Positions 16,732-25,421 of a stretch of 33,715 nt of DNA are shown piece by piece; positions within the stretch are counted from its first letter, which is position 1; the number at the start of each line of letters is the position of its first letter. Location: contig CAYXVG010000065.1 in assembly GCA_964468205.1 (NCBI GenBank), positions 1 through 33,715 on the forward strand, read 5' to 3'. Under the pieces are notes generated by a model. That model ran no database searches, was not told where the DNA came from, and worked only from the letters and a program-made list of their open reading frames with translations. The stretch is from CAWELS01 sp964468205. Its GTDB lineage: Bacteria; Acidobacteriota; Terriglobia; Bryobacterales; Bryobacteraceae. A program made the position numbers and the translations under genes.

Positions 16732-17529
16732 GTGATCTTTAAGGTCTGCGTTCTCGCCAGTAGCAGTTCGGGTAACTCGACGTTCGTAAGAACGGCCAGC
16801 ACCCGCATCCTCATAGATGCTGGTATCAGTAAAAAGGCGACCTTCGAGCGCCTGCGGGAAATCGGTGAAGATCCGGGCGCGTTGGACGCGATTCTCATTA
16901 CCCACGAGCACTCCGATCATATCGGCTCGCTGCTGCCGGTTCTTCGCGGCTTCGATAAAGTACGCGGGGGGCGGAAGACGCCTGTCTATCTCACTCGCTA
17001 CACCGCACCCACCATCCCTTGGGAGAGCTACGAGCCGGAGCTGCGCAGTTTTCCCGCGGGCAGCGCGTTCCAGATCGGCGATTTCCACGTGCAGAGTTTC
17101 ACCACCCCGCACGACGCTATCGACCCTGTCGGCTATTGCTTCCAAGCCGGACGCCTGAAGGCGGCCATGGTCACCGACCTCGGCTACATCCCGGATTCCG
17201 TGAAGTTCCACGTCCAGGGCTGCGATTTTCTCATCCTCGAATCAAACCACGATGTGGAGATGCTCAAGGTCGGCCCCTACCCCTGGCAGGTGAAGCAACG
17301 CGTAATGAGCCGGAAAGGCCATCTCTCAAACGACGTCGTCTCCGACTACATCCTGCGGGAGCTTGCCGGGTGTACCCGCACCCTCGTCCTCGGCCATCTC
17401 AGCGAGAACAACAACCATCCGGAGATTGTCCGTGTCGCGGCCCGGCAGGCGCTCGAGGAGAGGGATCTCGAAACGCGGCTCGTGGTGGCCGAACCCCGGT
17501 GCAAGACAGACTGTTTTGAATTCGAATAG
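16732..17529 (+). CDS. MBL-fold metallo-hydrolase, YycJ/WalJ family
   Basis: The 266-residue cytoplasmic protein begins (V/M)IFKVCVLASSSSGNST, the usual start of this family, and carries the metallo-beta-lactamase zinc motif THEHSDHIG, with later HDAIDPVGY, MVTDLGY, ESNHDVEML and LGHLSENNN. WalJ/YycJ is a double-strand DNA exonuclease-like enzyme linked to DNA repair and cell-wall control in Firmicutes. GTG 16732 is the only start that gives the family N-terminus; its GGAGG is just two bases away, so the start is a little uncertain. purB follows 13 bases later. Confidence 0.9.
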   Translation: MIFKVCVLASSSSGNSTFVRTASTRILIDAGISKKATFERLREIGEDPGALDAILITHEHSDHIGSLLPVLRGFDKVRGGRKTPVYLTRYTAPTIPWESYEPELRSFPAGSAFQIGDFHVQSFTTPHDAIDPVGYCFQAGRLKAAMVTDLGYIPDSVKFHVQGCDFLILESNHDVEMLKVGPYPWQVKQRVMSRKGHLSNDVVSDYILRELAGCTRTLVLGHLSENNNHPEIVRVAARQALEERDLETRLVVAEPRCKTDCFEFE

Positions 17530-17542
17530 GAAAAGCTGAATC

Positions 17543-18868
17543 ATGATTGAACGGTATACCCGCCCCGAGATGGGCGCGATCTGGAGCCTCGAGAACAAGT
17601 ACCAGCAGTGGCTCGAAGTGGAACTCGCCGCCAGCGAAGCGCTCGCCGAGCTTGGCGACGTTCCGGTCGAAGCCGCGCAACTGCTGCGGCAACACGCCAA
17701 GTGCAACGTGGACCGCATCCTCGAAATCGAGAACGAAGTGAAGCACGATGTGATCGCCTTCACGACAGCGGTCGCCGAGACGATGGCCGAGGCTGGCGCC
17801 GCTGACGCCTCCCGATGGCTTCATTACGGACTTACCTCGAACGACGTGGTCGACACCGCCCAGGGGCTGCAGATTCAGCAGGCATCCGGGATTATTTTGA
17901 GGCGAGTTGACGAGTTGCTCGCGGCGCTTAAGGAGCGCGCGTTCGAGTTCCAGCACACGGTCCAGATAGGCCGCTCCCACGGGGTTCACGCCGAGCCGAT
18001 CACATTCGGCTTGAAGTTCGCCAACTGGTATGACGAACTGCGCCGCAACCGAAAGCGATTCGTGGATGCTGCCGAGGAGATCCGCGTCGGGAAGATGTCC
18101 GGCGCTGTCGGGACCTTCGGACACATCGGTCCAGAAGCCGAGGAGAGGATCTGCTTCAAGCTCGGCCTGCGCGCGGCTCCCATTACCAATCAGGTGATCT
18201 CTCGTGACCACCATGCCGCCTACCTCTCGGCCCTCGCGCTCATCACCGCCACGCTCGAAAAGATCGCGCTCGAAGTGCGCCATCTCCAGCGCACCGAGGT
18301 TCGCGAAGCGGAGGAGCCGTTCGCGAAGAAGCAGAAGGGGAGCTCCGCCATGCCCCACAAGCGCAACCCGATCGTATGCGAGCAAATCTGCGGCCTTGCC
18401 CGCGTTGTGCGTTCGAACGTCCAGGCCGCGTATGAGAACATTGCTCTTTGGCATGAGCGGGACATTTCACACTCCTCCGTGGAGCGGGTGATTCTGCCCG
18501 ACTCCACGATTCTCACGGACTACCTGCTCGCCAAATCGATCTGGCTTGTGAAGGGCATGCGCGTCGATCCAGACCGGATGCAACAGAATCTCGACTCTAC
18601 TGGCGGTCTCATCTTCTCCGGCCAACTCCTGCTTGATCTCGCCGCGGCCGGAATGCTGCGCGAGAAGGCGTACGGGCTGGTCCAGCAGCACGCCATGGAG
18701 GCCTGGCTGGAAGGCGCCAATTTTCGTGAACGGATCGCCGCCGACCCGGAGGTCAAGGACCTGATCCCACCGGAGAAGCTCGCCGAAAGCTTCGCGGTCG
18801 AGCGCCAGCTTGCCAACGTCGACAAGATTTTCGACCGCGTGTTCCGAGCGGAGGCAGAGCCCGTATGA
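17543..18868 (+). CDS. purB: Adenylosuccinate lyase
   Basis: PurB splits SAICAR to AICAR and adenylosuccinate to AMP, both releasing fumarate, in purine synthesis. The 441-residue length fits the short Bacillus/Thermotoga-type enzyme. Signature residues are visible: IERYTRPEM at the start, LTSNDVVDT, GRSHGVHAEP with the catalytic His, and the flexible loop GSSAMPHKRNP with the catalytic Ser. It lies between the MBL hydrolase (13-base gap) and the O-methyltransferase, whose ATG overlaps the purB stop as ATGA, so the three are an operon. No other purine gene is in view. Confidence 0.98.
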   Translation: MIERYTRPEMGAIWSLENKYQQWLEVELAASEALAELGDVPVEAAQLLRQHAKCNVDRILEIENEVKHDVIAFTTAVAETMAEAGAADASRWLHYGLTSNDVVDTAQGLQIQQASGIILRRVDELLAALKERAFEFQHTVQIGRSHGVHAEPITFGLKFANWYDELRRNRKRFVDAAEEIRVGKMSGAVGTFGHIGPEAEERICFKLGLRAAPITNQVISRDHHAAYLSALALITATLEKIALEVRHLQRTEVREAEEPFAKKQKGSSAMPHKRNPIVCEQICGLARVVRSNVQAAYENIALWHERDISHSSVERVILPDSTILTDYLLAKSIWLVKGMRVDPDRMQQNLDSTGGLIFSGQLLLDLAAAGMLREKAYGLVQQHAMEAWLEGANFRERIAADPEVKDLIPPEKLAESFAVERQLANVDKIFDRVFRAEAEPV

Positions 18869-19491
18869 TCGTAGACCCTGAAATCGAACGCTACATTGAC
18901 GATCTATTGCCGGAGCGCGATAGCGTCCTGCGTGAAATGGAAGCGCTGGCCGAACGGGAGCATATTCCGATCATCGGGCCAGCGGTCGCCACGGTTCTCG
19001 CGCAGCTTGTGATCATCTCAGGCGCGAAGCGCATCTTCGAACTCGGTTCCGCCATCGGCTATTCGACGATCTGGCTTGCCCGAGCGGCGGGGAAGGATGC
19101 CGAAGTTCATTATTCCGATGGGAGTAGGGAGAATTCGCTGCGGGCACAGGATTTCTTCAAACGCGGAGGCGTTGCAGACCGTATACGGATCCATACCGGC
19201 GACGCCCTCGCCAGCCTTGCCAAGACCGGAGGCGACTTCGACTACATCTTCAATGATGTTGATAAAGAGGGGTATCTCGACGTTCTCCGGGCCGTCCCGG
19301 CTCGCCTCCGGCCCGGAGGTATTTTTGTCACCGATAACGCTTTGTGGCATGAGCGAGTTCTTGCCCCCGCGGACGAGACCTCGCGCACGGTGGTTGAGTT
19401 TGATCGTAAGATGTTCGCATCAAAGGACTTTTTTTCAAGCTTACTACCTCTGCGCGACGGCGTCCTTGTCGGCGTCAAAAGGCTGCAGTAA
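18865..19491 (+). CDS. SAM-dependent O-methyltransferase (catechol/caffeoyl-CoA type)
   Basis: The 208-residue protein has the class-I methyltransferase fold of the O-methyltransferase family 3: SAM loop FELGSAIGYSTIWLARA, metal-site Asp in FNDVDKEGY and the following TDNALW. These enzymes use a divalent metal to methylate catechol-like hydroxyls; the natural substrate is unknown. It is translationally coupled to purB by an ATGA overlap. The alternative of a general small-molecule methyltransferase cannot be excluded. Confidence 0.92.
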   Translation: MIVDPEIERYIDDLLPERDSVLREMEALAEREHIPIIGPAVATVLAQLVIISGAKRIFELGSAIGYSTIWLARAAGKDAEVHYSDGSRENSLRAQDFFKRGGVADRIRIHTGDALASLAKTGGDFDYIFNDVDKEGYLDVLRAVPARLRPGGIFVTDNALWHERVLAPADETSRTVVEFDRKMFASKDFFSSLLPLRDGVLVGVKRLQ

Positions 19492-19498
19492 GCCGGTC

Positions 19499-19543
19499 TA
19501 CTACCCCTTGTAGTACATAAACGCCAAAGATTAGTAGGCGTTT
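19499..19543. repeat. Two short stem-loops after the O-methyltransferase gene
   Basis: TACTAC (19499-19504) pairs with GTAGTA (19510-19515), and AAACGCC (19519-19525) with GGCGTTT (19537-19543), both perfect. They follow a stop codon and precede the receiver gene's control region. Neither has a long T run, though the second right arm ends in TTT and could give weak termination. Confidence 0.5.
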
Positions 19544-19583
19544 CACGCAATTTGGGGTATCAGTTTCACCCGATTTCGGGTAT
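19540..19583. repeat. Tandem 21-bp direct repeat upstream of receiver-domain gene
   Basis: Two 21-base copies start at 19540 and 19563, 23 bases apart, and agree at 18 of 21 positions; both begin GTTTCAC and end GGGTAT. The 23-base period places them on nearly the same face of the helix, as expected for a tandem operator. The second copy contains the palindrome ACCCGATTTCGGGT. Confidence 0.7.
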
Positions 19584-19592
19584 AGTTATACC
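19568..19592 (+). promoter_or_regulatory. Overlapping palindromes and -10-like box before receiver-domain gene
   Basis: ACCCGATTTCGGGT (19568-19581) and GGTATAGTTATACC (19579-19592) are both perfect 14-base palindromes or hairpins and share GGT. The -10-like TATAGT is 19581-19586, inside the second. No -35 hexamer lies at a normal distance. The layout suits a regulator covering or recruiting polymerase at this promoter. Confidence 0.5.
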
Positions 19593-19634
19593 TTGAGGGA
19601 GCGGTGGGCGTTCGCTGAAGGCAAGAAGTAAAAC

Positions 19635-20078
19635 ATGACAACTTGTATGAGTCAGCCAGCGAGGGCTTCCCAAGGTATGGCAAGGGTTTTGCTGGTTGAC
19701 GACGACCCAGCCTCACGACTTGCACTTCAGACGGTACTCCGCGCGGGCGGCTATCATGTCGAGGCCGCGGCATCTGCGGCCGAAGCATTCAGCAAGCTGG
19801 ACGAGGGCGTGTACGAACTTGTGCTTACCGACCTTCGCATGGAATCTCTCGAGGCCGGCTACCGGGTGATGGCCCACGCCAGAATCATGCCGTACAAGCC
19901 AGCCGCCGCAGTGGTGTCCACCCAGCTTGACAGCCGAGCTCCGGTTGGTTCGGAAGGAATTGACCAGCCCATACTGATTGCCCCGGAAGACCTCCCGGAG
20001 ATTCTATCCATTGTGGCGAACCTGATCGGAGAGCGGGCCAGCCGCCGCGTCGCGCGCGCACTCCGGCAGGCGGGCTGA
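19635..20078 (+). CDS. Orphan response-regulator receiver-domain protein, conserved Lys missing
   Basis: The 147-residue protein is one receiver (REC) domain with no output domain. The acidic pocket VDDD (21-24) and phospho-acceptor Asp66 in VLTDLRM are present, as is a Ser in VVST for the Thr/Ser switch. The strand-5 lysine is absent: the site reads GIDQPILIAPEDL, and no Lys occurs in that part. It may be a single-domain relay or a phosphorylation-impaired regulator. ATG 19635 has only a weak AAGAAG site; ATGs at 19647 and 19677 are alternatives. No histidine kinase is in view. Confidence 0.85.
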   Translation: MTTCMSQPARASQGMARVLLVDDDPASRLALQTVLRAGGYHVEAAASAAEAFSKLDEGVYELVLTDLRMESLEAGYRVMAHARIMPYKPAAAVVSTQLDSRAPVGSEGIDQPILIAPEDLPEILSIVANLIGERASRRVARALRQAG

Positions 20079-20123
20079 CCGCATTCTAGCAATCAGTGTG
20101 GGCCTATTGGCCCTTGATTAGCC

Positions 20124-20569
20124 CTACTTCGGCTTTGGCGTCGGCGCGTTCACCCCTTCCCGCCACGATATCAACTGACCCTGAAATCCCGTCGCCCGCC
20201 CCAGTATCTCTTTCGCCCGGGTGTATTGCTCGGAGATATCTCCGGAGAGGTCGTACAACTCCAATTCCCCCGGTCTCGGGGAACTCGCTAAGCTTAGGAT
20301 TGCCTGGCGGGATCGCACCGTCCGGTTTTCCATTGGGACTATTTGGCGGAACTCTTTGAGCCCCTGGTGGCACAGTCGACCGCGTATATTCCGGTACGCG
20401 GGGATTAGCGTCCGATCCTGATGGCGGCACCGGTGGGGCGCAGTTCGGGCAAGTGATAGTCGTCGGTGAGTCGCATGCCCTGAGCGGTGAGACGGTCAAT
20501 ATTCGGCGGGCTTTCCGCCGCCACAATGCTGACGACGAGAACGAGGGCAGCGATCAAGCTACCCAACAT
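20124..20569 (-). pseudogene. Eroded sulfatase (arylsulfatase family) pseudogene
   Basis: Pieces of a sulfatase are readable in order but in different frames. From ATG 20569 there is a signal peptide (MLGSLIAALVLVVSIVAA) then SPPNI joined straight to DRLTAQGMRLTDDY, so the metal-binding N-terminal segment is deleted. A stop follows after IRIGR. The C-terminal end reads in another frame as ELELYDLSGDISEQY ... QLISWREGVNAPTPKP, the usual sulfatase close. The whole is about 450 bases against roughly 1.4 kb for an intact gene, with the catalytic Cys/Ser segment lost or garbled. It fills most of the stretch between the receiver gene and the hydrolase. Confidence 0.75.
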
Positions 20570-20618
20570 GCCGGCAGTTTAGCACGGTGGACTCGGGAGG
20601 CCGAGATAGTCGCAGTCT

Positions 20619-21239
20619 CTATAGGCGCGTGACGGTCTCCTCGAAAATGTCCAGGGCGTTTGAGAAGAAATGGTCCGCGGCGGAGACCCACATGAGCCGC
20701 TTCGGCCCTTCAAGCCCGTCGACGTAGCGCTGCATCTCCCCGCGCGGGCCGAACTCGTCATTCGTACTCTGGATGAAATAGCGCGGCACGTGGCAGCCGC
20801 CGAGCGTTTCCATCTTCTGATACTCCGTTGGGAAACCCACCGCGATCACTCGGGCGATATTGTTCTCCTCACAGCCGAGCTTCAGGACAATCCGCGATCC
20901 GAATGAGAACCCAGCGGCTGTCAGCGGCGTCCCCGGGTAGGTTTTTCGCAGGAACATGAGCGCCGCCCGGGCGTCTTCCACCTCCCCTACTCCCCGGTCG
21001 TATTCGCCTTCGCTCAGGTTTACGCCCCGGTAGTTGAACCGCAGTGTCACCGACCCCGTTCGGCGCAGGCCACGAGCCAGCCTGTGCACCACCTTGTTGA
21101 ACATTGTTCCGCCGTGCCGGGGATGTGGATGGCAGACGATGGCCGCGTCCGTGATGCCGCCAGCTCCCGGCTCCTCCAGCCGCGCTTCCAGCTTTCCCGC
21201 CGGACCATCCAGAAAGCCCGTCGTGATCGTGCGCGCCAA
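20619..21239 (-). CDS. Alpha/beta hydrolase (dienelactone hydrolase-like)
   Basis: Start TTG 21239 is chosen: it lies one base after the upstream stop and has GGAGAG about 10 bases before it; a TTG at 21266 would overlap the previous gene. The 206-residue protein has the early motif CHPHPRHGGTM, RFNYRGVN, the nucleophile elbow GFSFGS, an acid in STNDEFG and the catalytic His in SAADHFF. Families of this type are small cytoplasmic esterases or hydrolases; the substrate is not predictable. It ends a tight operon with the membrane-anchored protein and the sugar isomerase. Confidence 0.88.
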   Translation of the reverse strand: MARTITTGFLDGPAGKLEARLEEPGAGGITDAAIVCHPHPRHGGTMFNKVVHRLARGLRRTGSVTLRFNYRGVNLSEGEYDRGVGEVEDARAALMFLRKTYPGTPLTAAGFSFGSRIVLKLGCEENNIARVIAVGFPTEYQKMETLGGCHVPRYFIQSTNDEFGPRGEMQRYVDGLEGPKRLMWVSAADHFFSNALDIFEETVTRL

Positions 21240-21240
21240 C

Positions 21241-21753
21241 CTACTCGCTCTCCAGCTCTTTCTCAAACTCGGTGATAGCGCCGTCGACGTCCTCGATGCG
21301 CAGTTTCACCTTCTCATGCCCGGCTGCGGCGGGCTTCGGCATTTCGAAGCGCGCAGCGATCATCCGGTCCAGCCTCTCGCCCGGCTCCACCCGGTCGCGC
21401 GCCTTGAACACCTCGTTATAGGCCGGCCCGAGCTCCGGATCTACCTTCGAATAATAGTCGAACAACCGTTGCACATCCCCGGCCGCGATCGCTGTCCCTT
21501 TGGTCGACATTCCTTCGGAACTGATCAGGTGCACGGTGGCGTCCCGCACCACGAACGGAAAGTCGGCGGGGTTGACAAAGCGGAAGTCGACGATCACAAT
21601 CGTGCTGTTGTCCTGCATGCCGAGAAAACGTACGCGCTGGATCTCGCCCGAGAGCCGGATGTGCGAGCCGAGCGTTCCGAACCAGATTGCAACTACCACC
21701 ACGATCACCACGGCAACGCCGATGCCGGCCATTTTGAGGATTTCTTTGTTCAT
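21241..21753 (-). CDS. Membrane-anchored protein of unknown function
   Basis: The 170-residue protein has one N-terminal TM helix (about 8-28, very Val/Ile-rich) and a soluble periplasmic domain of about 140 residues. I do not recognise the family; the domain has beta-strand patterns (STIVIVDFRFVNPADFPFVVRDATVHL) like LEA-type/immunoglobulin-like domains, and an acidic tail (EFEKELESE). ATG 21753 comes one base after the preceding stop and its own stop is one base before the next start, so it is translationally coupled on both sides. Confidence 0.8.
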   Translation of the reverse strand: MNKEILKMAGIGVAVVIVVVVAIWFGTLGSHIRLSGEIQRVRFLGMQDNSTIVIVDFRFVNPADFPFVVRDATVHLISSEGMSTKGTAIAAGDVQRLFDYYSKVDPELGPAYNEVFKARDRVEPGERLDRMIAARFEMPKPAAAGHEKVKLRIEDVDGAITEFEKELESE

Positions 21754-21754
21754 G

Positions 21755-22660
21755 TCAGGATGCTTCTACAATGCGCAGGATCTCAGTCATTGAATCGTGC
21801 GACGCCTGAATCTGGCCATCGCCAAAAATGTGCGTCTCGAGGCCGAACTTGCCGCGGTAGCCGCCGGCGATCAGTGTGTGGAAAATATTGCGCCAGTCAA
21901 GCAGTTCCTTCCATCCTGGAAGGACGCTCTTCCCCTTGATCTGAACGTTGCCGATGCGCCGCTTGGGCAGTTTTGCGTAGCCCTCCGGCATCGGCGGCTC
22001 TTCGAACCTCGCGCCGTTCAGCGGGTCCCAGTTAATGCCGATGGCGCGCGAGGGAAGCAGTTTCAGTATGGCCGCCAGTTCAGCGCACGTTGCAACATTG
22101 CAGGAGGCCTCATTCTCAATGAGGAGCGTGACTTTTTCCTTCTCGGCCACTGCGGCGAACTCCGCGATAATATCCGCGATACGCGGGAGCACGGCCGGCG
22201 GATTCTTGACACGGAAGAAGGCGAAGACGCGGAGCTTGTCAACATCGAGTATCTGCGCCGCCTCGATCGACTGCCGCAGCAGATCGATGCGGGAGCGGAA
22301 GCGCTCCTCGTCAGTCGGGCGCTCGTGCTTCGGATTCACCAACTCCGCCCCGGGCAGACGGTGCTTGAGCAGGCTGCTGTTGAAGAAAGAGACGCTTACG
22401 CCGGCATCGCGGAACTCTGTTGCCGCGGACTTCAATTCCTGGGGCGTCATCGATGCGTAGTGCCGCCGCTCACCCGGCACGCCGCGCAGTTCCACGTGCT
22501 CGAGTCCATACTGTTGCGCAAAAAGGATCGCTTCCCGGGGCGTCCTGGCAATCTCATCGGTGATGACGCTGATCCAGGACGAATCAAGCTTCACACCCGC
22601 CCGGAGCAAGGCCGGCAATGCCACGCCCGCCCCGATCCACTCTCGCCGGTTGAATAGCAT
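21755..22660 (-). CDS. Exported sugar phosphate isomerase/epimerase-like TIM barrel
   Basis: The 301-residue protein begins with a twin-arginine-like signal (FNRREWIGAGVALPAL) and folds as a xylose-isomerase-like/AP-endonuclease-2 TIM barrel. Likely metal ligands are the Glu in LLIENEAS, Asp in INWDPLN, and Glu in FGLETHI; the His often seen after NVQ is replaced by NVQIKG. It would isomerise or epimerise a free sugar in the periplasm. The GH3 gene lies 55 bases upstream on the same strand, so sugar release and conversion may be linked. Confidence 0.87.
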   Translation of the reverse strand: MLFNRREWIGAGVALPALLRAGVKLDSSWISVITDEIARTPREAILFAQQYGLEHVELRGVPGERRHYASMTPQELKSAATEFRDAGVSVSFFNSSLLKHRLPGAELVNPKHERPTDEERFRSRIDLLRQSIEAAQILDVDKLRVFAFFRVKNPPAVLPRIADIIAEFAAVAEKEKVTLLIENEASCNVATCAELAAILKLLPSRAIGINWDPLNGARFEEPPMPEGYAKLPKRRIGNVQIKGKSVLPGWKELLDWRNIFHTLIAGGYRGKFGLETHIFGDGQIQASHDSMTEILRIVEAS

Positions 22661-22715
22661 CTATTTGGAAACTCCTCTTCCTTACAGACTACACTCTTAC
22701 GCCGGCATCTTTGGC

Positions 22716-25421
22716 TCACTCCATCCGCAAGCGGGCTTCGACCGTCTCTGTTGTGCGGGCATCCTGCGGGCCGCGGAAGCCAGGTTGCTCGCCGCCCACG
22801 GAGATCACGAACTGGCCCGGCTCGATCACGCGCTCGCCAGCCGCATTGATGAGGGAAAACGCACGCGAAGCGATCGTGAACTCCACCGTTTGCTTCTCGC
22901 CCGGCTCCAGCGCAATCCGCCGGAAGCCGGCCAGCGAGCGGACCGGCGCCCGAGTGTTTGTCCTCGCATTCGCCACGTAGACCTGCACCACCTCCTCGCC
23001 GGCCGAATCGCCCGTGTTCTCGACCTCGACGCTTACCGGAACATCCTCGCCGCGCGCCGCCGAGGCCGGCACATTCAGATTCTTGTAACCGAAGGTCGTG
23101 TAGCTTAGCCCGTATCCGAACGGGTACAGCGGTGTCCCCTTGAAGTAGCGGTACGTGCGCCCCGCCATGCCGTAGTCTTCGAAAAGCGGCAACTGCTTGA
23201 CACTGGAATAGAAGGTGACCGGCAGCCGTCCAGCCGGATTGTAGTCGCCGAACAGCACATCTGCCACAGCCGTACCGCCGGCCTGCCCCGGATACCAGGC
23301 CTCCACCAGCGCCGGCACCTCCCGCGATGCGGAAACCACCGCGACGGCGCTGCCGTTCATGAGTACCAGTGCCGTTGGCTTCTTCAGTTTCGCCACTGCG
23401 GCGATGAGTTCCTCCTGCACCTTGGGCAGGTCGAGCGTGAGCCGGTCCCCGCCTTCGAAACCTTCGACCGGGACCCGCATTTCCTCGCCCTCGAGTCGCG
23501 GCGAGAGCCCCATCACCATAATGACCGCGTCGGCCGATTTCGCCGCCTCCAGAGCCTCGCCCACATAGTCCGTGTTCTGGCCCGGCACGCTCCAGACAAA
23601 GCGCATCGACGCATCATTGATGAACTCGAAAAACTCGATCTTCACTGGGTACAACCGGCCCGCTTCAAGGTCCACCTCGGCGTACTGATACGAAGGGTGG
23701 TGCACGTTGTGGAATCGGACGATCCGTTCGCCGTCGAGGTAGAGGTCATAGGCGTTAAAGCCGTAACCGCCGATCTTGTACGTACCGGTGACAGGCGGCT
23801 CGATGTAGCCAGTCCAGCGGACGCCGAAGTCGTCGTCCGGCAAGCCCTCACCGGGCGAGCCATCCCGCCAGTCGAATTCGATCTGCGAGTCGACGCGCGT
23901 CATCACTGGCTGCGGGTTTTCTGGCGCCTCGCCTACCATCTCTCCCGTGGTTGGATACCCCAGCTCGCGCGGCCGGTGCAGTTCGCCGTTGAAGTTGCAA
24001 GAAGCGAAGTACTCGCCTTTCAGACCGTTCTCACCGCCCTCCTCGACAAACAGAGCCGTCGACGGCACGGATTCGAAGTACGGCAGGTTCACGGCGATTT
24101 CGCTTCCCCGAGCGTAGACCACTTCGGTTTCCGAAGAGACCTTCTTTCGGGTGGCTTCGAGCACCGTGACCGGCGCCGACGGTTTGCCGTTGTAGTTACC
24201 GAGCATCACCTCGACATCATCAGCGTGCGGACCGATGACCGCGATCTTGCCAAGCCCCTTGCGAAAAGGCAGCGTCCCTTTGTCGTTCTTCAGCAACACG
24301 ACCGATTTCCGCGCCGCCTCGAGCGCCACCTCAGCGTTCTCCGCGCTGTCGTTCCTCTCGTAGGGGATTTGCGCATAGGGCACCATCTCCGGCGGGTCGA
24401 ACATGCCCAACCGGAAGCGCGCTTCGAGCAGCCGCCGTACGGCCATATCGATCTCCTCTTCGCGGATTAGCCCTTGCCGGACAGCATCCGCGAGGTTGAG
24501 ATACTGGACACCGCAGTTGAGATCCGTGCCCGCCTTCACAGCCATGGCCGAGGCCTGTTCGGGCGTATCGGCCACCTTATGATTGCGGTCGATATCCTGG
24601 ATAGCGCCGCAGTCGGAGACGACGTAACCGCGGAAGCCCCACTCCCGGCGCAGGATTTCGTCGAGTAGCGCTGGACTAGCGCAAGCCGCCTCGCCGCGAA
24701 ACCGGTTGTAGGCGCACATGGCGCTCTGAACCTCTGCCTCCACGACGGCCATTTCGAACTGGGGTAGGTAGGTCTCTCGCAGGTCGCGCTCGTCGACCGT
24801 GGCATCAAAGGTGTGGCGATCGGACTCCGGCCCGCTATGCACCGCGTAATGCTTGACGGTCGCGATGGCCTTCAGATACTTCGGATCGTCGCCTTGGATG
24901 CCCTTGACGAAAGCGACGGCCATCCTGCCTGAGAGGTAGGGATCCTCGCCGTAAGTCTCCATGCCGCGTCCCCACCGCGGATCGCGAAAGATGTTGATGT
25001 TCGGTGTCCAGAACGTCAGTCCCTGATAGATGCCCTGCTTCCCCCGCCGAACGAACTCATGGTGCTTGGCGCGTCCCTCGTCCGAGATAACGGTAGCAAC
25101 CCGGTACATTAGTTCCTGATCAAAGGTGGCCGCCAAGCCGATCGCCTGCGGAAACACCGTTGCCCGCCCGGCGCGCGCCACCCCGTGCAGGCACTCGTTC
25201 CACCAATTGTAGCGGGGGATGCCGAGACGTTCGATGGGGGCGGAGTCGGAGACTAGCTGGGAGACCTTCTCTTCGAGCGTCATCTCCGCGAGCAGGGCGT
25301 CGATGCGATTTTCGAGCGGAGCGGCGGGGTCTTGCCACGGGGGCGTGCGGGAGCAGGATGCTAGGGTGAGGAGAAGAGCGGCAAGGGCGAGGGTGGCGGC
25401 TTGGAGGCGAGTTTCGGGCAT
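22716..25421 (-). CDS. GH3 beta-glycosidase lipoprotein with PA14 insertion
   Basis: The 901-residue protein has a lipoprotein signal with lipobox LASC (Cys about 23), so it is anchored in the envelope facing outward. The GH3 N-terminal barrel carries GMETYGEDPYL, KHYAVHSGPE and the nucleophile Asp270 in VVSDCGAIQ. The GH3-C domain is interrupted by a PA14 carbohydrate-binding domain (about 475-625, LKGEYFAS ... RFVWSVP) and closed by a fibronectin-III-like domain (VEVENTGDSAGEEVVQVYV). It should release terminal beta-glucose, beta-xylose or a related residue. With GH5 in the other block it suggests beta-glycan use. The RBS before ATG 25421 is weak. Confidence 0.95.
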   Translation of the reverse strand: MPETRLQAATLALAALLLTLASCSRTPPWQDPAAPLENRIDALLAEMTLEEKVSQLVSDSAPIERLGIPRYNWWNECLHGVARAGRATVFPQAIGLAATFDQELMYRVATVISDEGRAKHHEFVRRGKQGIYQGLTFWTPNINIFRDPRWGRGMETYGEDPYLSGRMAVAFVKGIQGDDPKYLKAIATVKHYAVHSGPESDRHTFDATVDERDLRETYLPQFEMAVVEAEVQSAMCAYNRFRGEAACASPALLDEILRREWGFRGYVVSDCGAIQDIDRNHKVADTPEQASAMAVKAGTDLNCGVQYLNLADAVRQGLIREEEIDMAVRRLLEARFRLGMFDPPEMVPYAQIPYERNDSAENAEVALEAARKSVVLLKNDKGTLPFRKGLGKIAVIGPHADDVEVMLGNYNGKPSAPVTVLEATRKKVSSETEVVYARGSEIAVNLPYFESVPSTALFVEEGGENGLKGEYFASCNFNGELHRPRELGYPTTGEMVGEAPENPQPVMTRVDSQIEFDWRDGSPGEGLPDDDFGVRWTGYIEPPVTGTYKIGGYGFNAYDLYLDGERIVRFHNVHHPSYQYAEVDLEAGRLYPVKIEFFEFINDASMRFVWSVPGQNTDYVGEALEAAKSADAVIMVMGLSPRLEGEEMRVPVEGFEGGDRLTLDLPKVQEELIAAVAKLKKPTALVLMNGSAVAVVSASREVPALVEAWYPGQAGGTAVADVLFGDYNPAGRLPVTFYSSVKQLPLFEDYGMAGRTYRYFKGTPLYPFGYGLSYTTFGYKNLNVPASAARGEDVPVSVEVENTGDSAGEEVVQVYVANARTNTRAPVRSLAGFRRIALEPGEKQTVEFTIASRAFSLINAAGERVIEPGQFVISVGGEQPGFRGPQDARTTETVEARLRME

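Noticed and set aside
19540..19583. CRISPR-like repeat
   Set aside because: Only two copies with a 2-base gap, so no spacers; an operator is more likely.
20104..20526. 140-codon minus-strand frame as an intact proline-rich protein
   Set aside because: Sulfatase pieces lie in other frames of the same stretch, so this is a by-product of the pseudogene.
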